Translations under genes and position numbers: made by a program
Shown here: positions 49,400-55,271 of the stretch, in pieces
Layout: each line of letters begins with the position of its first letter
Numbering within the stretch: the first letter of the stretch is position 1
Notes under the pieces: generated by a model
Told to the model about the DNA's origin: nothing
Databases searched by the model: none
Seen by the model: the letters and a program-made list of their open reading frames with translations, nothing else
DNA from: Erysipelotrichaceae bacterium 66202529
GTDB lineage: Bacteria > Bacillota_I > Bacilli_A > Erysipelotrichales > Erysipelotrichaceae
Direction of reading: 5' to 3'
NCBI GenBank assembly: GCA_017161075.1
Contig: CP046174.1
Coordinates: forward strand, 4,397,681-4,461,680
Length of the DNA: 64,000 nt

Positions 49400-50218
49400 T
49401 TAATATATCTGTGAGTAATCATATTTTGGTGGTATGTTAAAATCAATCACCAAACATGGTGTTCCGTTGGTCGCAAGCATTGCGTCTTTTTCTACTTCTA
49501 ATAATCCCCAATCAGAGCACCATCCAAGTGTCCGTCCAAGTTCAATAGGTTCCAAACCAAGTTCTATATAAAAATCATTTAACGATACATACAGTTCCTG
49601 CACCATTTCTCGATTCAAAATATTAACGACCTTGTTTATATGCTCAATATCGGATTTGAAATAACGTCCGGATAAACTATCATAACAAAGAGTATCTCCT
49701 TTTTTTGTGATAAATACTTCTCTGTTTTCGACTGGATTATTAGCTAATTTTTTCTCATATACTTTTTCTTTTACTTCTTTCTCTTTTTTCTCTCCAATCG
49801 TTTCTACCACGGCATTTTTATAATCTAAAAGCGCGGCCTCTGAGATCTTATAAGCGGTAGTCAACACCGCCATTCTTTTTGTGTTGATCGAATTAGCACT
49901 AAGTAAACATATGGTCGAAGCTGTGCCTAGAATCATGGCCGGAATATATGGTCGCCAACAAGTTTTAATGATTTCCATAGGTTTCAATTCCGTTATTTCC
50001 TGACGGTCACTCCAACTCTGTGCTTCTGATGCTTCTTCAGCCTCTTTACGTTCTATTTCATTGTCCTTCAGCTGTAATGCTTTGGGTGTAGCACGCACTG
50101 CTAACACTGTTGTTGCGAACATTCCAGCGATACCTAAACCAATCAGTATCTGTTGTGTACGTTTGACAACTCCTTTATGAAATCCTCTAGATACATTCCT
50201 TAAATCTGTTTTCTTCAT
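49400..50218 (-). CDS. DUF6353-like membrane protein, copy 2 (272 residues)
   Basis: Same layout as 46680-47615: two N-terminal membrane helices (LIGLGIAGMFATTVLAVRAT, then IPAMILGTASTICLLSANSI), an intervening charged loop, TTAYKISEAALLDYKNAVVE, a beta-rich insert and a C-terminal part with YVSLNDFYIELGLEPIELGR, GWCSD and LVIDFNIPP. The three copies share this order but differ strongly in sequence, so they have been separated for a long time. Function unknown. Confidence 0.75.
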   Translation of the reverse strand: MKKTDLRNVSRGFHKGVVKRTQQILIGLGIAGMFATTVLAVRATPKALQLKDNEIERKEAEEASEAQSWSDRQEITELKPMEIIKTCWRPYIPAMILGTASTICLLSANSINTKRMAVLTTAYKISEAALLDYKNAVVETIGEKKEKEVKEKVYEKKLANNPVENREVFITKKGDTLCYDSLSGRYFKSDIEHINKVVNILNREMVQELYVSLNDFYIELGLEPIELGRTLGWCSDWGLLEVEKDAMLATNGTPCLVIDFNIPPKYDYSQIY

Positions 50219-50239
50219 TTCTTTTCTCCTTTCAGATTT

Positions 50240-50267
50240 ATAAACAAAAGAGCCCTTATTAGACTCC
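50240..50267 (-). terminator. Terminator after the 50-residue gene
   Basis: GAGTC (50266-50262) pairs with GGCTC (50254-50250) around TAATAAG, followed by TTTTGTTT. Identical in style to those at 53180 and 52366. Confidence 0.65.
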
Positions 50268-50420
50268 TTAGTTTCCGAATTTTTCTGTTAGTGCCTTAGC
50301 TACTTCTTCTTTCACCTTTATGTCGATTTCTTTATCACCAACATAATTTGATAATATTGACGCGGCAAAACCTAACAATGTTGCTCCTAAACCTAAAATT
50401 CTTAAAGTATTATTTTTCAT
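50268..50420 (-). CDS. Small membrane protein, 50 residues
   Basis: ATG 50420 follows AAAAGGAGAACACAA. It reads MKNNTLRILGLGATLLGFAA then SILSNYVGDKEIDIKVKEEV. One membrane helix and a charged, amphipathic C terminus. It is bounded by a terminator. Function unknown. Confidence 0.65.
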   Translation of the reverse strand: MKNNTLRILGLGATLLGFAASILSNYVGDKEIDIKVKEEVAKALTEKFGN

Positions 50421-50434
50421 TTGTGTTCTCCTTT

Positions 50435-51229
50435 TCACGCTGTCATTTCAAGCTCATCTACATCATGTGTCGGCGCATACAGAATCTCAATATCTATATA
50501 TTCCATATGATCAGTCTTGGCAATTCTGTGATTGAAATCGATCCAATAGAATTCATCTTCAATTTCCCAACCGGTAACTGAGCCATAATCGGTTAATTCC
50601 AACCCCAAGAATTCATAAAATTCATTTAAGTATGCATATCCTCGAAGGACAAAATTTCTGTTTAAATGGTATTCTGCAATCAACACTCTCTCCATAGTTG
50701 ACTCAAAAAATCTATTAGAGTATTCATCATAGAACTTTATAGTCGTTGTTGAATAATCATTAGGTAATAAATTACCGACACTACATATACATTCCGTGTA
50801 AATATTTATATCATCTGCCTTTTCTACTGCTATTGCGTCAACAATTTTACTATGAGCTTCTTCACCATACATTTCTTTAACTTTGTTCCTATAATTCTTA
50901 TAAGAATTGTTAACAAGTGAATAGGCACTAATTAAAGATGCCTGTTGTTTACGGTTAAAAGCATTAGCACTAAGCAAACATATGACAGTCGACACTCCAA
51001 TAGCCAAAGTTGAGATATAAACTGGTGCTACAATTTTGATAACCTCATGCTTATTTACCAGTTCTTTCTGCTCTGATTTCTTTTCATCTAATAATCGTAC
51101 AGCCTTGACAGTTGCTTTTGCTGTCATGATTGATGTAGCAATAACTCCTACAGTTGCGATACCAGTCAATATCGTTGATACATTAAGTTTTAAAAATCTT
51201 TTAGAATTATTGATTAGACTATTCATCAT
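50435..51229 (-). CDS. DUF6353-like membrane protein, copy 3 (264 residues)
   Basis: Third paralogue: membrane helices ILTGIATVGVIATSIMTAKA and IVAPVYISTLAIGVSTVICL, then ISAYSLVNNSYKNYRNKVKE, YDEYSNRFFE and a C-terminal YAYLNEFYEFLGLELTDYGS with GWEIEDEFYWIDFNH. Order and spacing match copies 1 and 2. The SD AAAGGGGGCAG precedes ATG-ATG. Function unknown. Confidence 0.75.
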   Translation of the reverse strand: MMNSLINNSKRFLKLNVSTILTGIATVGVIATSIMTAKATVKAVRLLDEKKSEQKELVNKHEVIKIVAPVYISTLAIGVSTVICLLSANAFNRKQQASLISAYSLVNNSYKNYRNKVKEMYGEEAHSKIVDAIAVEKADDINIYTECICSVGNLLPNDYSTTTIKFYDEYSNRFFESTMERVLIAEYHLNRNFVLRGYAYLNEFYEFLGLELTDYGSVTGWEIEDEFYWIDFNHRIAKTDHMEYIDIEILYAPTHDVDELEMTA

Positions 51230-51271
51230 CTGCCCCCTTTCTGCAAATTAAAAAGAAGAGTTTTAGTTTGA

Positions 51272-51439
51272 TTATTCTTCGTAGTAGAATATCAAATTTT
51301 CAACTCTCTTTATAATCTTAGTTTCGAATAATAAATCAATCATTGTACATAGACCAAGCAATATCAGTAATACCAATACTATAAAAAGCAATGTCATACC
51401 TAAAGCTGATATCATTGTACATAAATCTGTTAATTTCAT
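51272..51439 (-). CDS. Small membrane protein, 55 residues
   Basis: ATG 51439 follows AAAAGGAGGTAACGAATT. It reads MKLTDLCTMISALGMTLLFI then VLVLLILLGLCTMIDLLFET and a charged end. A long membrane helix dominates. It has its own 25-bp promoter motif upstream. Function unknown. Confidence 0.65.
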   Translation of the reverse strand: MKLTDLCTMISALGMTLLFIVLVLLILLGLCTMIDLLFETKIIKRVENLIFYYEE

Positions 51440-51457
51440 AATTCGTTACCTCCTTTT

Positions 51458-51482
51458 CATTAAAGAAACTGTAATTTTCGCG
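51458..51482 (-). promoter_or_regulatory. Phage 25-bp promoter-like motif, copy B
   Basis: Minus strand: CGCG, ACA at 11-13, TTTAATG at 19-25, then GAAAAGGAGG, so the SD directly follows the motif. Confidence 0.7.
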
Positions 51483-51483
51483 A

Positions 51484-51506
51484 AAAGGAAAAGCCTGTGT
51501 TGGCTA
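51484..51506 (-). terminator. Weak terminator after the 51-residue gene
   Basis: A short stem AGCC/GGCT (51505-51502 with 51495-51492) followed by TTTTCCTTTTC. Weak, but at the same place as the terminators of neighbouring units. Confidence 0.4.
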
Positions 51507-51659
51507 ATCCTTCTTAAGTTCTGGATTGCACTCCGGATGCAAGTTTAGTGTCATAGTTACTTGCCCAGTCTCTTCGTCGGTTTTAAGCTCAACTAATTCT
51601 GCATAAAAATCCTTCTCGATAGAATTGACAATCTTTTTTATATAACTAAACATGTTCAT
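51504..51659 (-). CDS. Small phage protein, 51 residues
   Basis: ATG 51659 follows AAAAGGAGTGTTAACT. Reads MNMFSYIKKIVNSIEKDFYA then ELVELKTDEETGQVTMTLNL and a Cys-containing end. No membrane helix. It is a monocistronic unit with its own promoter motif. Function unknown. Confidence 0.6.
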   Translation of the reverse strand: MNMFSYIKKIVNSIEKDFYAELVELKTDEETGQVTMTLNLHPECNPELKKD

Positions 51660-51675
51660 AGTTAACACTCCTTTT

Positions 51676-51700
51676 CATCATAGTGAATGTAAATAATGCG
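51676..51700 (-). promoter_or_regulatory. Phage 25-bp promoter-like motif, copy C
   Basis: Minus strand: CGCA, ACA at 11-13, TATGATG at 19-25, then GAAAAGGAG. Confidence 0.7.
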
Positions 51701-51701
51701 A

Positions 51702-51731
51702 AAAGAAAAAGAGTTGTTGAATTTACTCTTT
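51702..51731 (-). terminator. Terminator after the 70-residue membrane gene
   Basis: AAGAGT (51730-51725) pairs with ACTCTT (51714-51709), followed by TTTCTTTTCG. It separates two monocistronic units. Confidence 0.65.
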
Positions 51732-51732
51732 T

Positions 51733-51945
51733 CTATTTAAAAAGCAACTCTCTAACTCTATTCATCAAATTAGTACCAAATAATTGGTCACATACGACTG
51801 CTAAATATGTTAATCCAAACATTATTAAGCATACCCCACTAAACCAGCAAATCCAAATTATCTTAGTGATTATACAGTAAATTATGTGCGGTAAACCCAC
51901 CAACATGTCTTTTATTATAAAGCTAATTTCTGTTATGTTCATCAT
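51733..51945 (-). CDS. Small membrane protein, 70 residues
   Basis: ATG 51945 follows AAAAGGAGGAATCAAATA; a seven-codon longer frame would start inside the SD. It reads MMNITEISFIIKDMLVGLPH, then two hydrophobic stretches (IIYCIITKIIWICWFSGVCL and IMFGLTYLAVVCDQLFG). Two membrane helices. Function unknown. Confidence 0.6.
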   Translation of the reverse strand: MMNITEISFIIKDMLVGLPHIIYCIITKIIWICWFSGVCLIMFGLTYLAVVCDQLFGTNLMNRVRELLFK

Positions 51946-51963
51946 TATTTGATTCCTCCTTTT

Positions 51964-51988
51964 CATTATAGTGGTTGTAAATATCGCG
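51964..51988 (-). promoter_or_regulatory. Phage 25-bp promoter-like motif, copy A
   Basis: Minus strand: CGCG, ACA at 11-13, TATAATG at 19-25, followed by GAAAAGGAGG. The motif ends 18 bases before the ATG at 51945. Confidence 0.75.
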
Positions 51989-51991
51989 AGA

Positions 51992-52351
51992 TTAAATATC
52001 TTTTCTATCGAAGCATGTTTCCCATCGTTCTCTTGGAATCGGTTTCATCTTTAGTGCCCACATGATTTGCCTTATTGACGCTGTTGGATATAAACCTTCT
52101 ATACATTCTTTCGCTCGTTCATCGAAGAATGCTTTAAATTTTGGATGTAAATATAAGGAATCAGTAAGCCATGGATCTATTTCAGACCACCATGTTCTTT
52201 TCGTTTCGGAATCAAATCTTTGCTGAATAACTGCTAGCCCTTTATTGTTTATCATAAATAACGTACATCGGTTATAAACCGGATGATTGCATTCATATAT
52301 GCTTCCGTACTTCGACAAAAATATTTCCGGCTTTTCGAAATGATATCGCAT
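51992..52351 (-). CDS. Conserved mobile-element protein, 119 residues
   Basis: Reads MRYHFEKPEIFLSKYGSIYE, then NHPVYNRCTLFMINNKGLAV, IQQRFDSETKRTWWSEIDPW and SIRQIMWALKMKPIPRERWE. This pattern is conserved in small proteins of Firmicutes phages and integrative elements. I do not know a function. It has a GGAGG SD and no promoter motif of its own, so it may be read from upstream. Confidence 0.7.
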   Translation of the reverse strand: MRYHFEKPEIFLSKYGSIYECNHPVYNRCTLFMINNKGLAVIQQRFDSETKRTWWSEIDPWLTDSLYLHPKFKAFFDERAKECIEGLYPTASIRQIMWALKMKPIPRERWETCFDRKDI

Positions 52352-52365
52352 TCATACAACCTCCT

Positions 52366-52394
52366 GAGAAAAAGAAGAGTCATATTTAGACTCC
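52366..52394 (-). terminator. Terminator after the 132-residue gene
   Basis: GAGTC (52393-52389) pairs with GACTC (52381-52377), followed by TTCTTTTTC. Same style as the neighbouring units. Confidence 0.65.
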
Positions 52395-52793
52395 TCATTT
52401 GAACCCTATTCCGCTTCTCGGTATCAATCTAGCCATGAAACTTTTACCAGCATCTGATGCGACAGTGTCCTCCTTTTCAAAGTCCCAGGATTTTAATGCA
52501 CCCCAAACCGTAATACCCGCCATAAGCAGAGTGCCTCCAATACTTATCCAATTTTTCACTTTTTTGTCTTTGTTCTCATCATCAAGTTGCTTCAATTTGA
52601 TTTCCGTATCAATTTCTCGATCACGTTCTCTCACATCAGCTTCAATTTCGATTTTCTCAAGTTCAATAAGTCTATCAGTAAGCTTAGTAGCCCCATCTAC
52701 AGTTGACTTGTATTCGTCCTTTCCAAGTTCCATTCTCCCCAGTTCTTCAATTTCTCGATTCACTTCTTCGCGTAATAATGCTTTAGTCTCCAC
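52395..52793 (-). CDS. Membrane-associated coiled-coil protein, 132 residues
   Basis: Starts with GTG (52793) after AAGGAGGAATTTAAAA. The first 85 residues are a charged coiled coil (LIELEKIEIEADVRERDREI, then DTEIKLKQLDDENKDKKV), followed by a membrane helix (NWISIGGTLLMAGITVWGAL). It has its own promoter motif and terminator. I know similar small proteins from phages as hypothetical. Confidence 0.65.
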   Translation of the reverse strand: METKALLREEVNREIEELGRMELGKDEYKSTVDGATKLTDRLIELEKIEIEADVRERDREIDTEIKLKQLDDENKDKKVKNWISIGGTLLMAGITVWGALKSWDFEKEDTVASDAGKSFMARLIPRSGIGFK

Positions 52794-52824
52794 TTTTAAA
52801 TTCCTCCTTCAACGTTATACGTTT

Positions 52825-52849
52825 CATAATAGAGCCTGTTATTTAAGCG
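52825..52849 (-). promoter_or_regulatory. Phage 25-bp promoter-like motif, copy H
   Basis: Minus strand: CGCT, ACA at 11-13, TATTATG at 19-25, followed by GAAACG. Confidence 0.65.
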
Positions 52850-53060
52850 ATGGATTAGTTTCATCCTTAACTCGTAGAATAACTTTCTTTTTCTTTGCTA
52901 GAATATCAAAATTGTCTATTTCTATTCGATAGACATCTGTGTCTAGTTCTGGATGTTCAATTCTTAAAGTTCCAAATGCTTTCATACGGTTATAAATAAT
53001 TGCACTGATACAAGAACCAAATACATTTCCAATAGTGAACCAAAATAAAAAATCCAACAT
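52839..53060 (-). CDS. Small membrane protein, 73 residues
   Basis: An N-terminal membrane helix (LDFLFWFTIGNVFGSCISAI) is followed by a beta-rich cytosolic part (LRIEHPELDTDVYRIEIDNF, then KKKKVILRVKDETNPSLK). The upstream region carries two operator-like palindromes (53146-53179). The end of the gene overlaps promoter motif H. Function unknown. Confidence 0.6.
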   Translation of the reverse strand: MLDFLFWFTIGNVFGSCISAIIYNRMKAFGTLRIEHPELDTDVYRIEIDNFDILAKKKKVILRVKDETNPSLK

Positions 53061-53145
53061 TTAAAGCATCTCCTTTCTTTGAATTTTTCATAATACAAAA
53101 ATACCATTGTTTTTCGTCACCCGAGTACGGAAGATTCTGAAATTT

Positions 53146-53179
53146 TAATCTAGGTTAATATTTTGACTAATCTAGATTA
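53146..53179. promoter_or_regulatory. Two operator-like palindromes TAATCTAGRTTA
   Basis: TAATCTAGGTTA (53146-53157) and the perfect palindrome TAATCTAGATTA (53168-53179) have starts 22 bases apart (two helical turns). A third identical 12-mer occurs at 53855-53866. Confidence 0.6.
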
Positions 53180-53210
53180 AAAGAAAAAAGAAAGAGCCCT
53201 TATTGACTCA
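53180..53210 (-). terminator. Terminator after the 59-residue membrane gene
   Basis: GAGTC (53209-53205) pairs with GGCTC (53198-53194), followed by TTTCTTTTTTC. Confidence 0.65.
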
Positions 53211-53387
53211 ATCTTCCGTTTTTGATGTAACTTTTAGTTTATCAATCAAATGTTGCATTTCTTTTCGAGCTTCAGTTCGTCCTTTGTGATAATTGTAATT
53301 GCCATAGCACATTGTGCCAAATACAATACCTCCTATGATTTCTAAACTCGTTAATCCTATTGCAAATTTTTCAAATTTGTTAAACAT
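53208..53387 (-). CDS. Small membrane protein, 59 residues
   Basis: ATG 53387 follows AAAGGAGATGATTTT. It reads MFNKFEKFAIGLTSLEIIGG, then IVFGTMCYGNYNYHKGRTEA. One membrane helix and a basic C terminus. Own promoter motif and terminator. Function unknown. Confidence 0.6.
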   Translation of the reverse strand: MFNKFEKFAIGLTSLEIIGGIVFGTMCYGNYNYHKGRTEARKEMQHLIDKLKVTSKTED

Positions 53388-53402
53388 AAAATCATCTCCT
53401 TT

Positions 53403-53427
53403 CATTAGAGAAGCTGTAAAAAGTGCG
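53403..53427 (-). promoter_or_regulatory. Phage 25-bp promoter-like motif, copy D
   Basis: Minus strand: CGCA, ACA at 11-13, TCTAATG at 19-25, followed by GAAAGGAG. Confidence 0.7.
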
Positions 53428-53451
53428 AAAAGAAAGAGTCGTTAACGACTC
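53426..53451 (-). terminator. Terminator after the 35-residue gene
   Basis: The 16-base palindrome GAGTCGTTAACGACTC (53436-53451) is followed on the minus strand by TTTCTTTTCG. Confidence 0.7.
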
Positions 53452-53557
53452 AGTCTTTTGATTTGTGAAATCGATAAAGTATAATCGTACCAAATGTTAT
53501 TAAGAATATAACCAATCCTAAAACTATTTTTGATCCATTTTTCTTAATATACTGCAC
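53450..53557 (-). CDS. Very small membrane protein, 35 residues
   Basis: GTG 53557 follows GGAGGTGTATAAAA. It encodes (M)QYIKKNGSKIVLGLVIFLIT then FGTIILYRFHKSKD: one membrane helix between basic ends. A matching promoter motif and terminator on either side support that this short gene is expressed. Function unknown. Confidence 0.65.
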   Translation of the reverse strand: MQYIKKNGSKIVLGLVIFLITFGTIILYRFHKSKD

Positions 53558-53576
53558 TTTTATACACCTCCATTTT

Positions 53577-53601
53577 CATTAAAGAGAATGCGTATAGTGC
53601 G
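53577..53601 (-). promoter_or_regulatory. Phage 25-bp promoter-like motif, copy E
   Basis: Minus strand: CGCA, GCA at 11-13 (the only copy without ACA), TTTAATG at 19-25, followed by GAAAATGGAGG. Confidence 0.65.
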
Positions 53602-53628
53602 TAAAAACAAAGAGTCTATTTAAGACCC
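53602..53628 (-). terminator. Terminator after the 63-residue gene
   Basis: GGGTCT (53628-53623) pairs with AGACTC (53617-53612), followed by TTTGTTTTT. The stop codon lies in the loop. Confidence 0.6.
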
Positions 53629-53807
53629 TTCGCTTCTTTAATTTGATCTGCTTTCTTTACGATTCCAACCCATTCTTCAACCTTTTCAACTGGACATTTA
53701 ATTTCGATTGATATTTCGTCAGGGCTCTTACCTTTATGGTAAAGTCTTGAAGTCTTACCAATAAAATAACATAGCCTATGTATTGGTAGGTTAGAGCAAT
53801 CATACAT
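53616..53807 (-). CDS. Small phage protein, 63 residues
   Basis: ATG 53807 is chosen because the upstream ATG touches the SD. It reads MYDCSNLPIHRLCYFIGKTS, then RLYHKGKSPDEISIEIKCPV and EKVEEWVGIVKKAD. The C-terminal part resembles a short helix-turn-helix (PDEISIEIKCPVEKVEEWVG). It has its own promoter motif and terminator. Function unknown; DNA binding is possible. Confidence 0.6.
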   Translation of the reverse strand: MYDCSNLPIHRLCYFIGKTSRLYHKGKSPDEISIEIKCPVEKVEEWVGIVKKADQIKEAKGLK

Positions 53808-53823
53808 AAAAGTCATCTCCTTT

Positions 53824-53848
53824 CGTAATACACCTTGTATAATCCGCG
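53824..53848 (-). promoter_or_regulatory. Phage 25-bp promoter-like motif, copy G
   Basis: Minus strand: CGCG, ACA at 11-13, TATTACG at 19-25, followed by GAAAGGAG. Confidence 0.65.
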
Positions 53849-53853
53849 TACTT

Positions 53854-54063
53854 CTAATCTAGGTTAGATTTAGAGCTATATATCGTCCTTTTACGTAAGT
53901 CTGACCAATTAATATATCGCTCTTTATTACACACCGGACAAAAGAATCTATTGACCTTTCCACCTATATCAGTAAACTCATTTGCTTCACCCTCCAGACG
54001 ACTTCCACAATTTGGACAATTGAACCTATAAACCCGCTTAACTGCCACACCAACAATTTTCAT
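53854..54063 (-). CDS. Zinc-ribbon protein, 69 residues
   Basis: Two Cys pairs (FNCPNCGSRLEGEANEF and FFCPVCNKERYINWSDL) make a classic zinc ribbon. A third operator-like 12-mer TAATCTAGGTTA overlaps the stop codon. Zinc ribbons of this size in phages often bind nucleic acid or a host factor. It overlaps or abuts the ArpU-like gene by one base. Confidence 0.7.
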   Translation of the reverse strand: MKIVGVAVKRVYRFNCPNCGSRLEGEANEFTDIGGKVNRFFCPVCNKERYINWSDLRKRTIYSSKSNLD

Positions 54064-54064
54064 A

Positions 54065-54487
54065 TCACAACCTCACTTTACTGAGTATCCAAAAGAATCG
54101 TCTATAACGGTCATAATATGTGTCTTTGCTGCAAGGCATTCCTAATCTTGATTTAAGATAAGTAAACGACAATTCTTCTGTCACCCCTCGCAAAATATAA
54201 TAGCTTAGTTCAGAATCAGCTTCATATGCAGCTTTTTCAATGGTATCTATTCTATTACTGTAAACAGTCTTGTCTATGGCGTTTCTAGCTACAATATCAC
54301 TTGGTGTTTTACTTCCGGTTGATACTTCTATCAAACTTGTGGTGTACATAGTTATATCAGCGATATCTTCGTAAGCCTTTTTCCATATAGGATACTGTAG
54401 ACAGAAATGTTTAAGCTCATAATATCTATGCTTTTCTATCCAATATTTATTCTTTGGTGAAAGTTTAGCTCTTATAACGGTTCCCAT
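54065..54487 (-). CDS. ArpU/RinA-like transcriptional regulator
   Basis: This 140-residue helical protein ends with a sigma-like helix-turn-helix region: YYILRGVTEELSFTYLKSRL then GMPCSKDTYYDRYRRFFWIL. The helical N part includes NAIDKTVYSNRIDTIEKAAY. Such ArpU/RinA/DUF1492-type proteins activate phage late or integrase genes. ATG 54487 is preferred over an upstream in-frame ATG, because AAAGGAG precedes it and it overlaps the previous stop as TGATG. Confidence 0.7.
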   Translation of the reverse strand: MGTVIRAKLSPKNKYWIEKHRYYELKHFCLQYPIWKKAYEDIADITMYTTSLIEVSTGSKTPSDIVARNAIDKTVYSNRIDTIEKAAYEADSELSYYILRGVTEELSFTYLKSRLGMPCSKDTYYDRYRRFFWILSKVRL

Positions 54488-54738
54488 CACACACGTTCTC
54501 CTTTCCATACATATCCTGTTTCTTCCCATAACTTTTTGGGTGAAATATAAAAGTTGATTCTTCCTAGTTTGCTATCCATTTCTTCAATCTTTGTCACAAG
54601 TTTTCCTTTTCGTGTTGCTTTACCTATCGGTAGCCATCCGCACACTATTCCGGTTCGTACCCATGCCGGGTCCTTACTGTATACTTTAGCTGCTATGGCT
54701 ACTGGTACTGACCCTTTTCCAAATTTAATCTCGTCCAT
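54487..54738 (-). CDS. Excisionase-like DNA-binding protein
   Basis: An 83-residue protein with VPVAIAAKVYSKDPAWVRTG (helix-turn-helix), then VCGWLPIGKATRKG and INFYISPKKLWEETGYVW. The same order (AAK......IR.GL..G.LP.G...-YYISPK...) occurs in short Firmicutes excisionase-like proteins. Its place next to the integrase supports a role in excision or early control. Function is inferred. Confidence 0.65.
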   Translation of the reverse strand: MDEIKFGKGSVPVAIAAKVYSKDPAWVRTGIVCGWLPIGKATRKGKLVTKIEEMDSKLGRINFYISPKKLWEETGYVWKGERV

Positions 54739-54814
54739 CTACGTTTACCTCCGTTCGATGGCAATTGTAAGAGATTTACCATTTTTCATAAAAACAAACT
54801 CAGTGGTAAAACCG

Positions 54815-54840
54815 ACAAAAAAAGCCGTATTTAACGGCTC
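54815..54840 (-). terminator. Terminator of the DUF6431-like gene
   Basis: On the minus strand AGCCGT (54839-54834) pairs with ACGGCT (54828-54823), followed by seven T's. The stem overlaps the last codons of the gene. Confidence 0.8.
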
Positions 54841-55145
54841 GAAATATCTATTTCATTTATCCATCGTTTCATGGTGATTTCACAGGGATAATCTTCATAT
54901 CCGAATGTATCGGATGAAATACGACCCTCTATCACACTATGGATTATGTCCTTATGATATTGCTTAAACGGTAACATATAGTCTGGGGTAACCCGAAGCG
55001 TATGACCACAATTTGTACATCTTAATCTACGTACTTTCACCTTTCTAGTTCGATGTCGTTCAGCCCTAACAACTCTTTGTACATTGTCATAACGTTTTAA
55101 ATATCCACTGCATATTGGACATTTAACTTTATTTTTCTTAATCAT
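54831..55145 (-). CDS. DUF6431-like zinc-ribbon DNA-binding protein
   Basis: The 104-residue protein opens with KVKCPICSGYLKRYDNVQRV and RRLRCTNCGHTLRVTPDYML (two C-x-x-C pairs), then PFKQYHKDIIHSVIEG and EITMKRWINEID. This is the layout of DUF6431 proteins near transposase or integrase genes. It is divergent from the integrase across a control region with palindromes, so it could act as a regulator of integration (inference). An intrinsic terminator follows. Confidence 0.7.
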   Translation of the reverse strand: MIKKNKVKCPICSGYLKRYDNVQRVVRAERHRTRKVKVRRLRCTNCGHTLRVTPDYMLPFKQYHKDIIHSVIEGRISSDTFGYEDYPCEITMKRWINEIDISSR

Positions 55146-55192
55146 ATCTGTCCCTTTCTTTCGTATTTATACCCCATAAAAGATATCCCATA

Positions 55193-55238
55193 ATTGTCAA
55201 ATGTAGGAGTTGACAATTCCTACATTATAATATATAGT
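55193..55238 (+). promoter_or_regulatory. Integrase promoter with overlapping inverted repeat
   Basis: TTGACA (55210-55215), 17 bp, TATAGT (55233-55238). The 9-bp inverted repeat AATGTAGGA (55200-55208) and TCCTACATT (55218-55226) is centred on the -35. TTGTCAAATGTAGG (55194-55207) recurs inverted downstream of the integrase (56614-56627). Confidence 0.65.
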
Positions 55239-55271
55239 TAAATTGAAATCAATAGAAAGGGATGATTAGTT

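Noticed and set aside
53085..53110. Possible eleventh promoter motif before the 73-residue gene
   Set aside because: A TATTATG-like end is present, but CGC and ACA are not at the fixed distances.
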